Assembly: GCA_011109175.1 (NCBI GenBank)
Contig: RDEW01000028.1
Coordinates: forward strand, 529,784 to 593,783
DNA length: 64,000 bases
Direction: 5' to 3'
Source: Dicyema japonicum
Lineage: Eukaryota; Dicyemida; Rhombozoa; Dicyemidae
Position 1 is the first letter of the stretch; each line of letters starts with the position of its first letter. The notes beneath the pieces are model-generated. The model was not told the origin of the DNA. It made no database searches and saw nothing but the letters and a program-made list of their open reading frames with translations. The position numbers and the translations under genes are program-made. Positions 58,380 to 64,000 of the stretch are shown here, in pieces.

Positions 58380-58690
58380 TTCCTCACGATTATTAAGCTG
58401 CATGGCGCCATGTGATGTATGTGGATAATTGGTTGAAAATTTCTCTTCCTTCCCTCTGATGGCGTCATTGGATCCACCTTATTAAGGAGATGCCCAATGC
58501 CTGGCCGGCATTCATTCCACAAGGAGACAATTTCGTTTCCTAGCGACGAGTTCTGGAATCGATTTCAGTTCACAAGACAACGTCCTTTGGATCACTGTTC
58601 TTTGGTGAAGGTCCTGCTGGAAGGTGTCAGTATCAAAGAATTAGTTAGTTTGGGTTTATCCTTGGTCTTTGGAACAATTTTATTTATTTA
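58380..58690 (+). repeat. Family B, full-length reference copy
   Basis: Order: ATGGCGCCATGTGATGTATG, TCTGATGGCGTCATTGGAT, GGAGATGCCCAATGCCTGGC, GACGAGTTCTGGAATCGAT, GGATCACTGTTCTTTGG, GAATTAGTTAGTTTGGG, then an A/T-rich 3' end. Confidence 0.72.
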
Positions 58691-58769
58691 GGTACCTCTT
58701 TATTACTCCACTTTGAAACATTTTACAACTGTCAAGTCCTCGGTTTTTCCATGAATCTTTTTTTATTTA

Positions 58770-59015
58770 TTAACCCCGGATACACCGAGAAAGAAGTTAA
58801 GTGAACAACTAATTAAGTGTATCCAGTTTCCACTTCTACAGAAACAGTGTCTATCTGGAATTAACATAAAAAAATAAAAGACGTCCATTTTGCAATTGTG
58901 GAAACCCCTCCTGTGGAGTGGGGGAGAGCAAATGATCCTGTTTCGTGCCAGCCAGGCACTGGGCGCCACCTAAACAGGTGGATCACATGACGTCACCCTA
59001 ATAGGAAGAGAAATT
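58770..59015 (-). repeat. Family B variant
   Basis: The minus strand has TAGGGTGACGTCATGTGATC, CACCTGTTTAGGTGGCGCCC and CAGTGCCTGGCTGGC, and ends near GGATACACCGAGAAAGAAG, as at 2010-2335. Confidence 0.65.
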
Positions 59016-59119
59016 ATTTATTAACCCCGGATACACAAAAAGAGGAGAGTGATTGCCAGCGATTTTGATAATTAGTTAAAATAATTAAAATATCGGAAAT
59101 AATTTATTAAGGAAAAAAA

Positions 59120-60335
59120 GTGAGTAAATGGTCATATACCGGCCGCCCTGATTGCTGGCTATTCCATCAGGATGGCGAGCGAGATTCCTTCAAATAATCA
59201 GCAGCGCTCACGGGGGTCCCTGATCGTGTAAAAATCCGATTCCCTAGACGACTCAGGAATTCCAGCGTCGCAGGCGCAAGGGAACCAGACGTTTCAACGG
59301 CGATCGGAATAAACATAAATCCTTTGGTAGAACCGCGTACTTTTCCCGTTTCAATCTCTCGGCCTTCTCAACGGCGGAACAGGCCCCAGAGGCACTTTGA
59401 AATAGGTTGCAAGGGGCAAACGTGTCGGTGCAGGTAACGTCCCAGACAAGAGGTTTCCCGGTTTCAAAAAGGAATATTGTCATCCTATCTGGTCGTTTTC
59501 CGTCACGCCTGCATAGACCGACTGGTTCGAGCATGGAGGGGTGTCCGGCGGTTTCCAAAGCTCGCCTAAAGACTTCGTTCAAGGCCATGTGTCTGGGAAA
59601 TCTGCCTGCACTCTTACTGCAAGAAAGAGGGTGTAGGGCAAAACATCTCCGCATCGGCACGGATGTGGAACACAGATTTTAATCCCAGTCGTAATGAGAT
59701 CCCAATACGGACGCATTCATCATCCTGAAAGGTACCCAAAACTCCATTGAGAATGGCGTTGAGCCAGGAACCGTTCTCGGAAGACGCCCCCGACAACAAA
59801 CAGGCACGGCGATCTTGGCTAGATGACACTAGCAAATCTTTGAAAGAATTCCGGCATTTAACATCGTCCAGGTCCCGCTGAGAGAACGCAGAAAGCAGGG
59901 AAAGCTGATAAGTGCGGCTCCAGGCCTCACGAGCATGGCTGGCGTCTTGGTCAATAGGGAATTCAGGGAGGAGTGTAGAATCCTCTTGAAAAGGATGTTA
60001 CAGGCCCTTAGCGACGAGAGATATGCAGGTAGATCCTCACAGGGATAGTCCGTGAATAACTTAACTCAGATATGAGGCGTAAGAATGTTTCGGGGTCCAT
60101 GGTTGATGAGTAATTAACAGGAGAGTTAACAGTGGGCGGCACGGGGAACCTCCCTGCATAGGCCGAAGCATGACTGGCAGTGCCATACTCCAAGCACGCT
60201 CGCTGTGGCTTAGGATAGCTTTATACACCCTAGGTGGAAGAAATCTCCACAAGCAGAGCAGTAGATCCCACCCTTCCGAGTTTTGACTACCCGACAGGAT
60301 GAACACATTTCAGATGACTTGGCTGGTAGAGTTAA
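59120..60335 (-). mobile_element. Internally deleted PHD-finger retrotransposon
   Basis: The minus strand reads the N-terminal finger (CSSC, CSAC, FFHLGC, WHCQSC; 60310-60150), then the SYSRTIPVRI segment. At about 60028-60036 it jumps to LPAYLSSLRACN, which in the 16.7-kb copy lies after the RT. The endonuclease part follows: LHPLSCSKSAGRFPRHMALN, GKRPDRMTIF, KPLVWDVTCTDTFA, and the 3' tail. About 1.7 kb, including the whole RT, is missing. PDG has become PDR. Frameshifts occur in both parts. Confidence 0.85.
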
Positions 60336-60975
60336 AAGGGTATATTTATCAAAATAATTGCTTTGCAATGACTAATCTGATGCCAAAAATATCATTGTTC
60401 GACCACTTTTTTACTTGGGGATCGATCCCATATAGTCCTTAACTTTAATCTAATACCAAAAAATATCATTTTTATCCCATTTTAGAAATCACTTTTTCGA
60501 CATCTTTACTCGACCTCTTTCCATGTCGTCTCTAACTTTAATTTGAGTTCTAACGCCTACCTTGGCCTTTACTTTGGATTTTTGAAAATTAGACCATTTT
60601 GCCTAATTCTAGAATCATATAGTATAGAGCTAAATTATGGAATTTTTGTGGACAAACAGTCAGACATTAGTATTTTTTAAAAGTTTCTTTATTAGAAAGA
60701 AAATAATAATCAATAAACTAAAGTTAGACATCCATCTATCCCATGAGTCCACTTATAGGACTAATTTTTTCCCCTGTGATTTTATACTGCACCACATAAT
60801 ACTTCCCGCCTTTGACATATCTCCATTGTATTTGTTTCATCAGGAACACCCTCGGGAAACGTTTCTTTCAATGCAGAATAAACACACATGCAAAACACTA
60901 TAGTATTTATAATAACCTTTAGATTTCATAAAGTCCGTTCATTCAATTTTAAATTTAAATTTATTGAACCAAAAA
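60336..60975. other. Intergenic
   Basis: 60400-60530 contains TCGACC(T/A)C(T/A) repeats related to 47.1-47.4 kb inverted. No gene recognised. Confidence 0.4.
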
Positions 60976-61060
60976 ACACCTTGGGAATTGATCTGAGCAA
61001 GGCTTTCGACAGCATAAACAGAGAAAAACTAATGAACATACTAACCAAAATATTAAATGA
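60976..61060 (+). mobile_element. RTE-like LINE RT fragment
   Basis: TLGIDLSKAFDSINREKLMN matches LGIDLSRAFDSINRQKLMN at 37.1 kb. Confidence 0.7.
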
Positions 61061-61189
61061 GGACCCCCTGCTACTCTCGTTAGTTACTCTCGTTGTTGCT
61101 ATGAGGAATACGAGAATATTTTCAGATAAAGATATGTTTAAAAACTCTGAGTAGGAAGTCAGTGTTACTGCTATCCTAGAAGTAAAAAA

Positions 61190-64000
61190 CTGCTTAATGG
61201 GTGCACTCCGAATATTCAATACTATATGTAGTAAGGATTCTCTCAAGGTGGCTCGAATATCGCGCCGACACACAGGAGAATTTCTCCTGAACTTTAAAAC
61301 TACAAGTGATTTGGAAGGTTTCCAGAATCAACTAGAAGAAAGAAAACCTTTTGAGTTAATGGACATTCATTACAAAAAGCTACGCCGAGACCCTTAGTAG
61401 TTATGCTCAAAAGTCTTCCGACGTGGATTGAAACCAATGAGTTGGAAGAATACCTTGGAACGATATTGGGAGAAAAATTTACGGTTGAAAGATTTGAAAA
61501 GCAGGGCATCAGACTATCTGTTGCCAAACTTACAATTTCGGACAGAAATGAGGCTGAATCTCTTGTAAGATTTGGACTGATAATTGGATATCTGAAGATA
61601 AAAGTTGAATGGTTCAATAAACCAGAGATCCAATGTTTTCGTTGTCAACAGTTTGGTCATATTGCTCGTTTTTGCAAGAATGTTGAAAGATGCCTTGTTT
61701 GTTCTGGGCCACATAGAAGATCGCAGTGTCCGGTTACAAACAATAATAAGTCGTGTGTGAATTTGTGGTTCATCCAGCCACTTTGCCAATTATGGAGGAT
61801 GCCCCAAGGCTGTTGAAGCTAACATAGCGAAGAAAAACAAAATTGACCAAAAAAGGAAAGAATCGAATGGAAAATTATCTCTAAAACGAAAAATGCCCAT
61901 AATGGAGAAAGTGAAGTTTCCAATATTGGAACGAATAAGAAATTAAGAATGTATGAGCAGACTGGCTGGAATACGACATATAATAAGAAACCTTTTATAA
62001 AAGAAACAGTAGAAACTTCAACACAGACAAGCAGTTTTGATGATAGTGACCAGGCGGAAGCACCTGTTAGAAAAGTGACTTTTGGAGTTGCTACACAGAC
62101 TATCGAGACTCACTCAAACATCTAGTCTGAAAATGAAGAAGTAGTAGCTTCCAACTTGATTCTTGACAAGTTGGAGAGAAGCATTAAAGATATGACTAAA
62201 CGAAAAAGGATTCTAAATTTTTACTAGATTTGGTGGCGCTCTTAAGAAGAGAGGGCAGCCACCAAAAAAACCAGAAGTAGTCAGGATAACCCTGATTAAT
62301 GCCCGTTCTCTTCCGAAACGGGCCTCAGTGCTGGTTGCTCTAGCCAGCACGATCCAGATGGATGTTCTAATTATAAACGAAACTAAATTGAAGAAAAGAC
62401 CATTTAAAATTGATGGATACGACTCATTAGATATTTTTTGGAAGACTGGTTCTTGTGCTGGAACAGGAACTTCAATTTACTACAAAACTTCTTTAAATAC
62501 AAGACTACCCACAATCAATGAAGAAAATCTTTGTGAACTAGCAAGCATTCAACTACAAACAACCATGGGATGGATAACTATCGGAGGAATCTATTCTAAA
62601 AAACTACGAGAGTATCCATGGATTGTTGACAAATTTATGGAAAACAATGAATATCCAATCCTTGTTGGGGACATGAACGCTAAACATACTGAATATGGTT
62701 GTGTAACAACCAATCAAGATGGAAAATGCCTTGTAAATGGATGAAGTCTGGAGAGTTAAAGATTTTAACTTCGATCGAAATTAATCACTTTGCACCGAGT
62801 AGTGGGGACAAGCTCAGAGTTTTTGTGATGCCTCAGAATCTGAGCAAAATTTATGAGCACCCATATGTGGAGCAAGATATTGGAAGCGACCATCTTCCAC
62901 AAACTTTGGAAATAGGGACGGGGCCTATATCTGCTGAAAGAACTTTTGTTGGCTACAATTTTAATAATGTCAACTGGGTTGATTTCGATTATTTTATACG
63001 AGTGAAACTGGGAAATGTCTGTGATCTATTGATCTTGGACTCCTCAGATATTGATTACTTGGATGACGGAAATTAGGACTTTGATATTGTGTTATTTGGA
63101 CGAATATGGAAGTAAAAAATTCCGTATGCCGCATGGATGCTTATCAATAAGCTTAAAAGAAGATTCCCTCTATCGAGAGAAAAAATCACTTGAAAGTTAA
63201 CTCAAAAGATGTTGGAACATTCCCGACTCGGAAAAGCTAAAGGTTCAGATCAGCTTAGTGAAAAATGAATTAATGGAAATATCCAAACGAAAACAGGAAA
63301 ATAAATGGAGAAGAGAATGCTCAAAGATCAATCACAAGAATGCAGACTTTTGGAAAGTATTCGCGAGATTGAAATCCTCTGATGACAAATGTGATGAAAT
63401 ACACCTAAAATCATCCAATGGTTGTTGTATTTCAAAGGGGGAAATCCCAGAAATTCTACGGCAACAGTTAGCAAAAATTCAAAAAGTAGATCCTGCTTCC
63501 ATTATTCCATGTGAATTTCGAAGCAATAATCATCACTATGATAGGATGGTGTCAATGAAGGGTCCTATGTGTACTCCTATTTCCCCTGAAGAAGTAAAAA
63601 TTGCGATTTGTAGCTGCAAGAACAAAACCCCTGGATGGGATTTTATCCCAATGAAAATATTCAAGAATGCAAATGCTATGTTAATTGATGCATTAACCAT
63701 GCTTTATAATGCCTCGTGGAAACTTGCTCACGTTCCATCGACCTGGAAAAAGTCGATTGTTCGGATGATTGGAAAGAAAAGCAAATCAAGATCTAATCCA
63801 GAAAATTATAGACCAATTAGTCTTATTTGTTCAACTTCAAAAATTATGGAGAAAATTGTCTTCAATAGATTATCAAAAGTGGTTGAGGAAAACAATTTTC
63901 TTGCAAACAATCAGTGGGGGTTCCGTAAAAATAGAGGAACTGAAGACTGCATCCGAACTTAGGAAGTCAATTCAAGTAAGAAAGAATATTTTACTGCAAC
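61190..64000 (+). mobile_element. Jockey-like LINE with CCHC gag, runs off the window
   Basis: ORF1: 61197-61816, with an RNA-binding region (LLNFKTTSDLEGFQNQL) and zinc knuckles CFRCQQFGHIARFC and CLVCSGPHRRSQC. ORF2: about 62300 onward, with endonuclease INARSLPKRASVLVAL, IINETKL, PILVGDMNAKHTEYGC and SDHLP (62880). The pre-RT linker lies at 63258-63560. RT motifs are KTPGWDFIPMKIFKN, YRPISLICSTSKIMEKIV and NNQWGFRKNRGTEDC, and the window ends in the RT. Single stops and shifts at 61400, 61815, 62740 and 63075 break the frames. It is relatively well preserved. Confidence 0.85.

Noticed and set aside
1-64000. CRISPR array, prophage, operon or bacterial gene cluster
   Set aside because: Spliced animal genes and LINE/SINE content rule out prokaryotic DNA. 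The only regular tandem array (33110-33430) has near-identical 46-48 bp units without spacers.

Overview
This is eukaryotic, metazoan-type DNA, AT-rich and crowded with decayed transposons. Between them lie eight spliced host genes whose introns are almost all 21-32 bp, GT...AG, usually ending TTTAG or ATTAG. That intron size is the strongest clue to the organism: dicyemid mesozoans are known for spliceosomal introns in the mid-twenties of bases in otherwise conventional animal genes. I infer a dicyemid such as Dicyema; nothing here names the species.

Host genes, read by splicing in frame through the short introns: inositol-tetrakisphosphate 1-kinase ITPK1 (3475-4552, +); RNA polymerase III subunit RPC5/POLR3E (11960-13546, -); mitochondrial pyruvate dehydrogenase E1-alpha PDHA1 (26262-27498, -); an HP1 protein with chromodomain and chromoshadow domain (30495-31490, +); the BORC subunit KXD1 (41475-41763, +); a 132-aa protein that is only the Utp12 domain of the UTP5/WDR43 family (48703-49150, +); a 334-aa orphan gene with six introns (51065-52227, +); and an ARID4/RBBP1 chromatin protein with 13 introns (54487-56825, +). 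Six read without interruption. PDHA1 and POLR3E each need two single-base corrections. A further small spliced candidate lies at 29266-29575 (-).

Repeats by type. (1) A non-LTR retrotransposon with an N-terminal PHD-like finger, an RT with YLDD, and a C-terminal PD-(D/E)XK-like endonuclease; the best copy is 16729-19943, with fragments at about ten other places. (2) A second non-LTR family with a restriction-like endonuclease, R2-like, at about 8.4-11.35 kb. (3) Jockey/R1-like LINEs with an AP endonuclease (best copy 38.66-41.37 kb), plus a separate Jockey-like LINE with a CCHC gag that runs off the right end (61.2-64.0 kb). (4) RTE-like LINEs, many fragments. (5) DNA transposons: a hAT with exact TIRs and 8-bp TSD (35630-38233), itself split by an RTE-like LINE with its own TSD; two further hAT fragments; and a Tigger/pogo remnant (56992-57904). 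(6) Two SINE-like families, A and B, with many copies.

At larger scale, about 15.35-22.30 kb (+) and 46.59-43.21 kb (-) are inverted copies of one segment. The right arm is an empty site for the PHD-finger retrotransposon in the left arm, which fixes the element's ends and a 25-bp target-site duplication. The host genes look like ordinary housekeeping and chromatin genes placed independently in a transposon matrix; I see no operon-like or pathway cluster.
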